DNA from: Parapristionchus giblindavisi
Taxonomy: Eukaryota > Nematoda > Chromadorea > Rhabditida > Diplogasteridae
DNA length: 64,000 nucleotides
Direction of reading: 5' to 3'
Assembly (NCBI GenBank): GCA_943737045.1
Contig: CALSFV010000001.1
Location: 1 to 64,000 of the forward strand
Under the pieces are notes generated by a model, which was not told the origin of the DNA, searched no databases, and saw nothing but the letters and a program-made list of their open reading frames with translations. Both the position numbers and the translations under genes were made by a program. Of the stretch, positions 44,003-54,287 are shown one piece after another (position 1 is the first letter of the stretch; the number at the start of each line of letters is the position of its first letter).

Positions 44003-47000
44003 TCATATCCTCGGATAAACTTGAGATAGCGTCCTTCTCGTGGATTCCGATACAATCTCTGTAGACGATAGATCCAGATCTTCCATTCCTCTGCACATTA
44101 GTATCCTCTTAACCGCCCTTCTATAGCGTACGATATAATACATTACAAATAGCGCATCGATCGATGGAAATATAGCCGTTAGCATGATAAGGACATTACC
44201 GATAGCTCCCAGATCGATACCTGAAAAATTTAATTATTCATTTTGGAAAGATTGTAAGATTGTGTAAAAAAATTCATATACTAGATGAACAAAAAAAAAC
44301 AAATTAAACTGAGCTAAACTATTATAGAATTACAAAAAATTTGCATACATCGCGCAAATGCCGAATATAGTAAACTTCTCCACCGTTGAGAAAAACGCAC
44401 CCCAAAATTTTCGCCTAATTTCGGGAGGTTTTACGTTTTGTAAATGCATATAATTTTATTTTTGCTGAAAGCCCAATTAAATGACGAGAAGACGCCATAA
44501 AAATCGATGAAATAAGAGAAAATGGTATGTCGCGCGAAGAAGTGGGCGGAGTCTGAGTATGCAAGGAGCGGAATTTGTATTGTTCGGACAGTTTTAATTC
44601 TGTAATAAATGAAAACATAACGAGCATGAAATATTTACCTGTGAATGGCCATATCAATATCAGCGCTAGAGGCGCGTACGAGAACAAGCATGGAACGAGA
44701 GTCTGCAATGAAATAGTATATTATTGTTATATTCAATTTCTTTTTTTTACACCTTTTTCCCAATATTTTTCGTCTAATATAGCCTTATAGTTAGGAACTC
44801 AAATTCAGCGGTTTCACTGCACTATTGCCAGCCTATACAAACAAGGATTTGATTCATTTCGTGGAATTTGTACCAGGTGAATGGTTTATGCACAATTTTT
44901 TTGATATGTGCTCTTAACATTAATGCAAATTAGGAATGTGCATTTTAACAATAAAGTGAGTTCTCACAGACTTACTTGAATGAGCAAAGCTTTGAATAGG
45001 ACCATCTGCATCTTCCTCGTCTTGTCCGAGAGGTCGTGCTTCCTTAAATTATTCATTTTTAAAAATATTAATAAGGAAAATTCCAATTTTAAGGAAAAAT
45101 ATCGTATAATGAAGGGAAATATGCATGTATTCTGTCATGTAGAGCTAAATTCTGCGTAATATCACACTAGAGCATAATCTGTAATCTAATGGTGAAGCGT
45201 ATTTGGTGGTTCTATCAAACTTTAATCTCAAGATGATGATAGTATTATCTTTTGATCTTTCGAACACCACACCCACAGCTTTATCTCCTATCTATGATGG
45301 AATTGTTCCCTTGTACATATGTGTTTATGTATGGAATGTCCTTACAAGGGAAGTATGGTGCGCCGGTCCCGGACTTCGGAATGGGACATATACCATTCGA
45401 TAGGTCTCCAAAATACAAGACTCCCATGTTAAGGATTTTGGCAACGTACCCCTGGGGGCCGAGTAATTTGCATATTTCTGACTGTCTTTTTTTCGCCCTA
45501 CAATAAGATCCAGTTTCTGTGAGATCGAGAGCAAGCAGTAGTGGCCGGATGGATAAGAGGATTGTCTATATATCTTTTGCTAGCAAGTTCGATTCCCACA
45601 CAAGGTCAACTTCTTTTGCTATTTTTCCATGTATCAAAATCTTACAAAAATCATTTTAAAAATCAATAAACAATACATGTTTTACATTACTATATGAAAA
45701 TGACTATGACAATTACAATTTATAATGTAATGGTGATTTTAATGATTGTGACTATAATGATGAATATAATTATAGTTATATTGATTATATTGATATGATT
45801 ATAATTTACGATAGTTTAAAACGAAAATCGAATTCATTTTTTTCAATTGTGGTTTTTTGTAACATTTTCCCGTATGTGGAGTGGACTGGCGGTCGTTAAA
45901 GATAGAGGCCTGCTAATATTTTTATAACTACAGTAGCGGACAAAAGTATTCGGACGAAACTTTGAAATGTCATAACTTTCGACTCAGATGAGCAATCGAG
46001 CTCATCTTTTGACATGATACTATAGTACTAGTGTGCATCATATCCTACTCCCGTTGTTATGATTCCTCGTTGTATTATTGTGTGGCGATCCTCGAACCTC
46101 TCGGTACTTACTCAGCAGAAATTATTTCCTCAGCTGGATTTTTCTGAAGCTTGTTGTTAACAGTGTATGAACAACATTTACTGCCGAGTAGAATCCGCTT
46201 TGCCATCTATTCGTGGTAATTGATTTCTGTGAGAAAATCGAAATTTCAAACACCACTGAAATTGGGCCAAAACGCCATAACTCTGTGTTTAGTACAGCTA
46301 GCGGCTACAAACTTGGTAGAGATAATAGCCCATGAGTGATACAAAACCTGACCGAGTATGAGCCCGATCGGTTGAATTTTGAGAAATTTCGAAAATTTAT
46401 TTTTCTCATTTTTCGAGGTACAGTAAGTACCTTCTAAGGTACCCATTCTGTTTAGCAGCAATATGTCTTCTATATATAGTAGACGACAGTGTACTATTGT
46501 TTCATGAAATATCGAGATGTTCCAGAGAAGTTGTAGTTGGAGAAATGAGCTCGAAAATTGTTTGGATTATTTTCAAATATTATTCGAAATTCTCAGAATA
46601 TGCCCGATAAGGCTCAGACCTTGCCACGACAATTATCATGAAGACAGAAGATTAACCCAGCAGTATAATGGCTATTGATGCTCTTTTAGTTAGCTAAAAA
46701 ATCATTTTAATTTTTTTTGATTGAAAAAATCGTGTCCAAACAATTTTCGAGCTCATTTCTCCAACTACAACTTCTCTGGAACATCTCGATATTTCATGAA
46801 ACAATAGTACACTGTTGTCTACTATATATAGAAGACATATTGCTGTTAAACAAAATGGATATTAACCTTAGCAGGTACTTACTATACCTCGAAAAATGAG
46901 AAAAATAAATTTTCGAAATTTCTCAAAATTCAACCGATCGGGTTAATACTCGGCCAGGTTTTGTATCACTCATGGGCTATTATCTCTACCAAGTTTGTAG

Positions 47001-50000
47001 CCTGTAGCTGCACTGAACAAAGAGTAATGTCGTTTTAGCCCTATTTCAGTGGTGTTGGAAATTTCGATTTACTCACAGGAGTGAATTAGCACGAATAGAT
47101 GGCATAGCGGATTCTACTCGGCAGTAAATGTTGTTCATACACTGTTAACAAAAAGCTTCAGAAAAATCCTGCTGAGGAAATAAATTCTGCTGAGTAAGTA
47201 CAGAGAGGTTCGAGGATCGCCACACAATAATACAACGAGGAATCATAATAATGGGAGTAGGATATGATGCACACTAGTACTATAGTATCATGTCAAAAGA
47301 TGAGCTCGATTGCTCATCTGAGTCGAAAGTTATGACATTTCAAAGATTCGTCCGAATACTTTTGGCCGCTACTGTACATTATGAAAGCGATTCATTCTTG
47401 ATTATAGCGCTCCCAACGCTCGGTTTACAGTAATTAGAGTAATTACGATTATCTTTCTTGGACCAACGGTAAAAATCAATTATCTCAATTCGATGAGTCC
47501 TCAGTATAGTATAGTATCATATAAAACAAGCATCCTTGTGAGGTTTTATGCAGCGCTGGATTTGGGTACATATTTTGATGACATATTTGAAGGAGTATGT
47601 TTGAAGATCAGGTGTGCCTTGAATAACAGATTGCAAATTTACTTTTACTTTTCCAGTGCGTTAGGAGCGCCATTATCAAGAATGAATCGCTTTCATAATA
47701 TATTCACGAACATATTCGCAGGCCTCCATCTTTAACATCCGCCAGTCCTCTCCAAGTACGGGAAAAATGTTACAAAAACAACAATTGAAAATAGTGAATT
47801 CGATTTTCATCGAACTATCATAAATTATAATCATAACCATTATTAAAAATATTGTTGATTAATTTTTAAAATGATTTTGTAAAATTTTCATACATGGAAA
47901 AATAGCAAAAGAAGTTGAAATTGTGTGGTAATCGAACTAGCGAGCAAAAGATATATAGACAATCCTTTTATCCATCCGGCCACTACTGCTTGCGCTCGAT
48001 CTCACAGAAACTGGATCTTATTGTAGGGCGAAAAAAAGACAGTCAGAAATATGCAAATTACTCGGCCCCCAGGGGTACGTTGCCAAAATCCTTAACATGG
48101 GAGTCTTGTATTTTGGAGACCTATCGAATGGTATATGTCCCATTCCGAAGTCCGGGACCGGCGCACCATACTTCCCTAGTTAGGGAATTCTTTCCTTATA
48201 GATCAGGGAATTCGACCCTATTCTCTAGTCTGTAAGGAACCCAGGTAAGAATTCCGTAAATTGACGTTGTTTGAGATTATTCTCTGTTCAAAAATAAAAT
48301 AATTTTATACGTACCATAAAAATTTTCATAGCGTACCGCAATGCGGAAATATAAAATTATATTGAACTAGTGCGCGATCAGCCATGAATGAATGAGCAAT
48401 GGAATAAAAAGGAACATTCACGCATGTTCATCCAATTATGATTAATGTCTAGACTGTTTGCGTGCATTACATCTCCCGAATGAGATCATGAGCTCATTGA
48501 CAATTACGAATAACCATAATCTAACGTAACCCTAATCGCTTTTACCGTAACCGAATCCGACAAATCACTCAACGCACCCGACTTTTTCATGACCCGTACC
48601 GATGTTTCCGTTAAAAAGGCCCAAAATAATACCAACCGTAACGCCTTGACGATGAAAACGATGCAAAATGCAATGATCGATGCAGTAGCGCAGAATAGCA
48701 AGATGCAAACGCTGATGCTCGTAATGGATTTGACATTCCAACTCCACGATCCATCAGTAGCGTTTTTGAACTAAAAAAATGATATTGAACTTATTTAAAA
48801 GGAATACCCGAGCATATTTTCTTTCTGCAATTCTATCGGATTGCCTTCCATCTATTCTGGAATATTATTGGACCAGCAGTGATCCCCCGCAAGACTTCAT
48901 GCGCTTTAAATATATTTTACCTTTATATTCCTGGCCGTATTCAAAATTCATTATAAAAAACAAAACATACTTTTATGCAATTAACGGTGAATCCTATATG
49001 GGGATCACTGAAATTAATCCCGTACAGCTCGAACATCTCAGGCGGAGCTACGCTTCTGAAAGTACAAACGGTACAACTTAGAAGAAAACTTCAGTCAGTC
49101 GACCTGTCGGCACTAGAAATCGTGTTTCACTGCACTATGCGCTTACAGACTCTTCTTTAATCACCTCACTTTTGCGTGCGCTCTTTTTTTCGCTCAACAT
49201 TTGTCTTTGCCACACCAAGATTGCCTTCGAATTTCTCTGTATCCTCTTGTAATGGTCATCCAACCTTGTATAATCAGTCGGAAGCAATCCATAGCACGTC
49301 ATCGTGACGAATGATCCGACGAATATTATATAGATGATAACCGCCGAGACTATCCACTGAGTTTTCGACCATGTGTCTATCACGGAGTGCACGACACCAC
49401 TGTAAATCAAGATGCTCGTAATAATGAAACGGTGGCCGATAGATTTTCGTCGCTAACAAGAAGATACCATAATTGTTAGAACGAAATATTGTAACAGATC
49501 TCTGCATTTTACAGACCGTTCTTGGTATTTGTTTGACGAGGTTCTTCTCTGGTATTTTGCCACTTAAAGTCTACTTAAACTTTCCCACTTTAAGTAGACT
49601 TTATGTAAACTTAAAATGAGACGTAAGTCTACTTAAAGTGGTGTGGTATACTGTAATGCATTTCGTCAAATGTTCTTTCACTTAAAGTTTACTTAAAGTC
49701 TACTTAAAGTCTGTGACGTAGTTTAAGTAGACTTTAAGTGGCAAAATACCAGAGTTAAAGTACTTTTACAATTAGTGCAAATTTGCGAACTATTGTTAAA
49801 AGTAATTCTTTTCTCTTGAGACTGATGTACAATATAATATGCAAGTCCGTCTCAAAGCCTCAGTATCTATTGCGCATTGTTTTTTTAACTCATGGCTCGT
49901 TAAAAATAGTGGAAATCCGAGATCGGCGACTTTCCACCCGTTAAAAAAGCACCCGGAAAGTCGAAAATGGAAACACGAAATTTGAACTCGCGCGCGCGTA

Positions 50001-52737
50001 AAGCTGTGCGGGAATTCAAATTCCGACTTTCCGAGTTGAATTTCCATTTTAACTGCTAAAAGTGATGACAGAAACTCTTAATTTGAATTCCCGCACCTCT
50101 TTATATACCCACTTGCCACAAATACGCCTTCTCATACTAATGAATCCATCGATTTTGCTTATTTCTCTGCCTCTCGAATAGAAAAAATAATAAGGAAATT
50201 ACCAAATAGAATTTCTACCACTCCAGACTTTATCCCGTACTCATTTCTGCGCAGAACAGAAGCCCAAATCTCCATTCCGTTATCTATTCTCTTTCATCGT
50301 TTTCTTCTTTATTCTATGGTCCCTTCCTCCTGGCGCACGGCAATAGTTCGTCCAATATATAAACGAAAGGGAGCAAAGCACTCAATAAGTAACTATCGTC
50401 CTATTTCATTAACAAGTGCATGTTGTATGGTTATGGAAAGAATTATATGTCAAGATATCTCGCACTTCCTGAATGAAAATGACTTGTTGAGTAATTCACA
50501 GCATGGTTTTCGTTTGAAACGCTCATGTAATACCTGTCTTCTAACTACTTTCAATCACTGGCACCGCCATCTTGATAGAAAAAGTTATATCACATGCGCA
50601 TATATTGATTTCAGCAAAGCGTTCGATACTATTCCAATAAATCTTCTGGTCCAAAAATGCGAACAATATGGAATACGGGGATGTCTCCTGAATTGGATTT
50701 CTTCCTTCCTACAATCTCGATCACAATCCGTACAAGTTGGTCTTTCCCAATCCCGCCCATACAATACAGTTAGCGGTGTACCACAAGGTAGCTGCTTAGG
50801 CCCATTGCTTTTCTCTCTTTTCATTAATGAACTACCTTCCCTACTCCCTAGGGGTGCATTTTGTTCTATCTATGCCGATGACATGAAGATTTACTCCTTT
50901 AATGATCCGTCCATTATACAGAACATTGTACATGAATGGAGCATGAATTTTGGTCTTTGCATGTCCAAAACAAAGTCCGTTGTCATGCATATTGGCGCCA
51001 GCCATCCTGACATTGCTTTATATGTAGACAATGAAGTTCTTCCCGTGGTAGAAGAGTTTACAGATCTTGGTGTAACGTATAATAATAAGTTAGAGTTTCA
51101 TAACCACATTACAAATATCGTCAACAAGGCTAAAGCACGATGCGCATACATTCATAGATCTTTTATGTCTCGCTCCATAAATGTTTATGCACGTCTTTTT
51201 CAGACTTACGTCTTGCCTGTTCTGGAATACTGTAGCGAACTATGGAATCCCAATAGTGTCATACTGAATGATCTAATTGAGTCCTGTCTGACCTCATATT
51301 CCAGGAGAGTCCTTGCGAAGTGCGGCATACCCTACACAAACTACGCCGAGGCACTCAATCTACTCAATCTCCGCTCGCTCAAACATCGTCGAACCTGTTT
51401 AGATCTTTCTTTTGTATTCAAAATTGTTCACGGATTCGTTGATGTCGATTGTAGGCAATTTTTCATCATTTCGAGTAATCTAAATCGTACTAGAGGTCAT
51501 CCTATGAGAATGTGTTGTAATAGATGTAATAGTAGTAGATATCTTTCATTCTTCTCCAATAGAATTGTTAATAGTTGGAATAGTCTTGATACATTAATTA
51601 TAACTTCCCCCAACCCAATAGTTTTCAATAATCGTATTAAAGCTGTAATCTCGTAATTTAGCAGCTATCTTCGAATCTTATTCATTTCTAAAGTATCGCT
51701 TTAGAAAGTTTATCTTCCTTCCCTCATTATATAAGAAGCGATAAATATATTAAATTATTAGCGCGCGCGAATTCAAATTTCGTGTTTCCATTTTCGACTT
51801 TCCGGGTATTTTTTTTAACGGGTGTAAAGTCGCCGATTTCGGTTTTCCACTATTTTTTAACGAGCCATAAGAGAGAGCGGTTATTGAAATTTGCCAAAAA
51901 ACATTTTTTTGCTAAATAAAAATTTAATTACCGAGTAAGGGTCTTCAGCCGATAAATGAAGTGATAGGCAAGGATGAGAAATGTTTGATAAAAAGACGCG
52001 ATGAAGATATTACAAACTACCAGTAGCAGAATTCCTAAAAAAATAATTTGTGTTATTACCATTTGAAAAATCCAAAGTGATTTGCAGGCTCAATATGCCA
52101 TGTCTAGATTCAATATTGAGGCAAAATTCATACCACCATCTGATTTAAGTGAATTAGAATATTTCGTAAAAAAGTAAAATCCGGTATCAGTCATGTGAAG
52201 GTGCTGAAAGGTATTTTTTTAAAATCAAAATTCACTAATTTTAAATATTTTGAAACAATTTATAGAATTCCATTCTTGAATGCGAAAAAATGAGGTTTTC
52301 TTGGAAAATTTCTCATTGTTAATTGTAATGCATGCACAATAAGCGAGAGAAAAAAACTTTGGAAGGACATTATTCTCTTAAAAGGAGAGTGACCTCTCTC
52401 AATTGCCTCTTCACTTTTTCTCTGTTCCCGAACAACGAGAGAGCGTAAACAATTGAAAAGGTCGTTGACAAAGGTTTCGGTCCCTTTAAATCTGCATTGT
52501 TTGTCGTATCAACTATAAGCTCACCGGCTCTAGCGCCGCATGTCCAATGGTGGTTGCAAGGTCGCAAATAGTAAAAATCATGAGGAGATATCGATATGAA
52601 CCGATATCGGCTGAGGCCGGTGTCTTGCAAATCACAGTGATGAGAAGTCCATTCGATAGGAAGGATATGGTAGTGGTAACGGCGAGGAATATTGAGTGAA
52701 AAGGATCAGCGAAAATCCAGTGGTAGGGAACATCCAT
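44003..52737 (-). CDS. Str-class seven-transmembrane chemoreceptor, intact copy
   Basis: Nine exons in coding order: 52737-52525, 52203-52134, 52034-51932, 49399-49199, 49055-48971, 48770-48637, 45042-44976, 44702-44639 and 44220-44003. Total coding length 1155 nt gives exactly 384 residues. TM1 is SIFLAVTTTISFLSNGLLITVI; the family segment ADIGSYRYLLMIFTICDLATTIGH follows. TM3 is in exon 3, TM4 in exon 4 (VSAVIIYIIFVGSFVTMTCYG), the extracellular loop with MFELYGINFSD in exon 5, TM5 in exon 6, the loop KHDLSDKTRKMQ in exon 7, TM6 in exon 8 and TM7 in exon 9 (AIFPSIDALFVMYYIVRYRRA). The exon 4 donor (AT|GTTGAG) was chosen because it restores frame and aligns with the duplicate. Intron 3 carries a TIR-bounded reverse transcriptase element, intron 6 a 2.8-kb palindrome. 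Assigned to the Str superfamily from recalled patterns; ligand unknown. Confidence 0.86.
45540..45606 (+). other. tRNA-like segment in left palindrome arm
   Basis: GTGGCCGGATGGATAAG resembles a polymerase III A box with D arm and AGTTCGATTCCC a B box with T arm at normal tRNA spacing (about 35 bp). The inverse is found in the right arm at 47925-47990 with AGTTCGATTACC. The anticodon arm is not recognisable, so it is tRNA-derived or tRNA-like, not a tRNA gene. Confidence 0.5.
45931..47374. mobile_element. Tc1/mariner-type palindromic element nested in the larger palindrome
   Basis: Ends CAGTAGCGGACAAAAGTATT and the inverse, flanked by TA at 45929-45930 and 47375-47376. Arms of about 650 bp are inverted copies. 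The CAGT.G.GG.CAAAAGTATT terminus and TA target are characteristic of Tc1-like elements. No transposase remains. Confidence 0.85.
48857..48930 (-). repeat. Family D (SINE-like) repeat, inverted copy
   Basis: Minus-strand reading gives 'gcatgaagtcttgcgggggatcactgctggtccaataat'-type sequence. This block also occurs at 34586-34670, 39308-39375, 54575-54655 and 59358-59447, and inverted at 55505-55575. Most copies are preceded by an 'aggtaaagg' run. Confidence 0.55.
49547..49754. mobile_element. Family C MITE, copy 2
   Basis: 208 bp, same ends and length as 37080-37287, flanked by the 2-bp direct repeat TT. It lies in intron 3 of the intact Str gene, between the reverse transcriptase element and exon 4. 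Confidence 0.85.
49889..51871 (+). mobile_element. Reverse-transcriptase ORF enclosed by terminal inverted repeats
   Basis: A 110-bp inverted repeat (49889-49998 and 51761-51871; about 90% alike, from CTCATGGCTCGTTAAAAA through ...GCGCGCGCG) bounds a single RT coding region. A second short inverted repeat (gtgcgggaattcaaatt / aatttgaattcccgcac) lies at about 50007-50095. No clear target duplication and no poly-A tail were seen. Non-LTR elements normally lack terminal inverted repeats, so this is either an RT element dropped into a palindromic DNA element or a TIR element that captured an RT. Located antisense in intron 3 of the intact Str gene; absent from the duplicate gene. Confidence 0.75.
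50082..51656 (+). CDS. Non-LTR-type reverse transcriptase, open but without endonuclease
   Basis: The frame is open from 50082 to the stop at 51656 (about 524 codons; first ATG at 50316). Upstream of the ATG it already reads as family sequence (ISIPLSILFHRFLLYSMVPS). RT blocks in order: VPSSWRTAIVRPIYKRKG, NYRPISLTSACCMVMERI, AYIDFSKAFDTIPIN (first catalytic Asp), VPQGSCLGPLLFSLFINEL, YADDMKIY (catalytic DD), then the thumb and a C-terminal part with FFSNRIVNSWNSLD, typical of CR1/Jockey-type ORF2 tails. No stops or frameshifts. The N-terminal apurinic endonuclease domain usual in these proteins is absent, and there is no ORF1. The 5' truncation would be ordinary for a LINE except for the flanking inverted repeats. 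Confidence 0.85.
   Translation, partial: FEFPHLFIYPLATNTPSHTNESIDFAYFSASRIEKIIRKLPNRISTTPDFIPYSFLRRTEAQISIPLSILFHRFLLYSMVPSSWRTAIVRPIYKRKGAKHSISNYRPISLTSACCMVMERIICQDISHFLNENDLLSNSQHGFRLKRSCNTCLLTTFNHWHRHLDRKSYITCAYIDFSKAFDTIPINLLVQKCEQYGIRGCLLNWISSFLQSRSQSVQVGLSQSRPYNTVSGVPQGSCLGPLLFSLFINELPSLLPRGAFCSIYADDMKIYSFNDPSIIQNIVHEWSMNFGLCMSKTKSVVMHIGASHPDIALYVDNEVLPVVEEFTDLGVTYNNKLEFHNHITNIVNKAKARCAYIHRSFMSRSINVYARLFQTYVLPVLEYCSELWNPNSVILNDLIESCLTSYSRRVLAKCGIPYTNYAEALNLLNLRSLKHRRTCLDLSFVFKIVHGFVDVDCRQFFIISSNLNRTRGHPMRMCCNRCNSSRYLSFFSNRIVNSWNSLDTLIITSPNPIVFNNRIKAVIS
52377..52496. mobile_element. Family B palindromic MITE in Str intron 1
   Basis: 'ttaaaaggagagtgacctctctcaattg' at left and a decayed inverse at right, with 'cgaacaacgagagagcg' at the centre. 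Confidence 0.6.
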
Positions 52738-53689
52738 TTAATAATCTGGAATTTAAACCATTTAAAGGCGCGAATATTTAAGCTAATATGTATCTGCGCT
52801 CTAGCAATGATCTCTAGTAGACAAAGAAGACGAAAGAGTGTGTCCAGAGTGGAAAGTCAAAAAATAACTTGAGAATATATATTTTGTTAATTTGGCGCGC
52901 GTTCCAGACTTGTTTACAGAAAAAAGTGGTAGTGCGTGGGTATTTATACGGTGGGTTGCGAATAATCTGGAGGGGGCTACTTTAACGAGATAGGGAGTAC
53001 TGATTAGGTGGGACGGAAAATAGTCTACGCTAATGCAATGAAAAGTGTAATTTGTTATAATATATTTAATGAGACGTCTCGGTGGGTGGAGCGATGGTTC
53101 CAATGATCAGCTAATCTAGAACCACAATATTTCCATTCCCGTGACTTTTACTTAATCCCGTCACCTTCATTATCCGATATGATATTGAAACATTGTTTAG
53201 AACTGGCAATAAGTGAACTAAGCGAACTTTGAATCTGAAAACATAGCACGATAAAGCGTCCAAACACTAATCTTTTTAAATAGTTCATGATAATGGACCG
53301 TCTCGGTGGGTGGAGCAAGCCATGAGTCCAAAGATCATTATTACGTGTACGGATATGTATATAGAATGATGTGTTAGTCTACTGCGCAGTGTCTGCACGG
53401 AATACCTAGGAGTAGCATTTCCGCATTGAATGGGGGATGAGAGGGGATTAGTCATCTTGCAATCAAAATATTCATGACGATACTTTATGTTTTTTCTAAT
53501 CTATATTACATACAGATTCGTAGCAATGCTCGAAAACAGAAAATTCAATAAAGAATTGATTGCGTGATGAACATTTGCAATTAAATTGCGTTCCTTGAAC
53601 ATGCAAGTGTAAAATGTTTTTAACTATGGAAGTTTGAAAAAGTGAAACGGCCACGAATTTTCGACAGTGTGCACAAAACAAATTTAACA
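52738..53689. other. Upstream region of the intact Str gene
   Basis: Includes a family A copy at 52765-52875 and sequences shared with 63120-63780 ('cggtgggtggagcgatggtt', 'atatagaatgatgtgttagt', 'ggggattagtcatcttgcaa'). These are presumably promoter sequence retained after duplication. No gene. Confidence 0.5.
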
Positions 53690-53691
53690 TA

Positions 53692-54285
53692 CCGTCAAAA
53701 CGAAAAAAAGTGAAACATTTGTCAAATAATTTGACAAAATTTGACAAAAGTTCACAAGATTTTGAAAATTTTGAATCATGATATCTAAACGCGGCTACTA
53801 GTTCTTTAATAAACAACAGGGTATTTGAGCATCACTGGGCTTACCTAATTGACCTATGAAGAAAAAAAATTTAAACGAATCACTGTGAACGCTGTTTTGT
53901 GAAACTGGTATACGGTATGGTTTTCTACAGTATACCCGTTTTGCAGCCTGATCTATGAAATGATCCTAAAAGTGCACATTCGCTATAAAGAGTCAGGCAG
54001 TGCTAGATATATCCATGATTAGACGAAAAAAAAGCGCGATGGAAGCAATTTTACAGTAAGATTCTACAGTATGCTACAGTATACCAATTCTGCTCCGCAA
54101 CGCTCCTGAATATTTTTTTCACTTTTGTCGTGCTTATCTGGATTTGGCAAACACATCTACAAAACAAAATCTGAGATAATACTTCATCAAGATCATGAAA
54201 GATACTAAAAATGGGAATCTTGTGAAGTTTTGTCAAATTTTGTCAAATTATTTGACAAATGTTTCACTTTTTTTCGTTTTGACGG
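53692..54285. mobile_element. TA-flanked palindromic element
   Basis: Ends CCGTCAAAACGAAAAAAAGT and the inverse, flanked by TA at 53690-53691 and 54286-54287. Arms carry 'acatttgtcaaataatttga'. 594 bp, no ORF. Tc1/mariner-type target. Confidence 0.75.
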
Positions 54286-54287
54286 TA

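Larger units (their letters stand above)
45347..48177. mobile_element. Large palindromic element with tRNA-like arms (about 1.4 kb without its nested insertion)
   Basis: Ends AAGGGAAGTATGGTGCGCCG and the inverse, flanking arms that match through 'tttggcaacgtacccctggg', the tRNA-like part, 'cgtatgtggagtggactgg'-type sequence and 'gcgattcattcttga'. The left arm is interrupted at a TA by the 1.44-kb element 45931-47374; without it the arms align continuously to about 47430/47680. The loop (about 47440-47670) has no transposase. Lies in intron 6 of the intact Str gene. Confidence 0.8.

Noticed and set aside
44415..44708. 97-codon frame containing Str exon 8
   Set aside because: Only the first 21 residues (TLVPCLFSYAPLALILIWPFT) are exon; the rest is read-through into intron past a conserved GT donor.
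49135..49198. Extension of Str exon 4 to KSEVIKEESVSA
   Set aside because: The next exon only stays open if exon 4 ends at 49199; that donor also aligns with GTAGAG in the duplicate.
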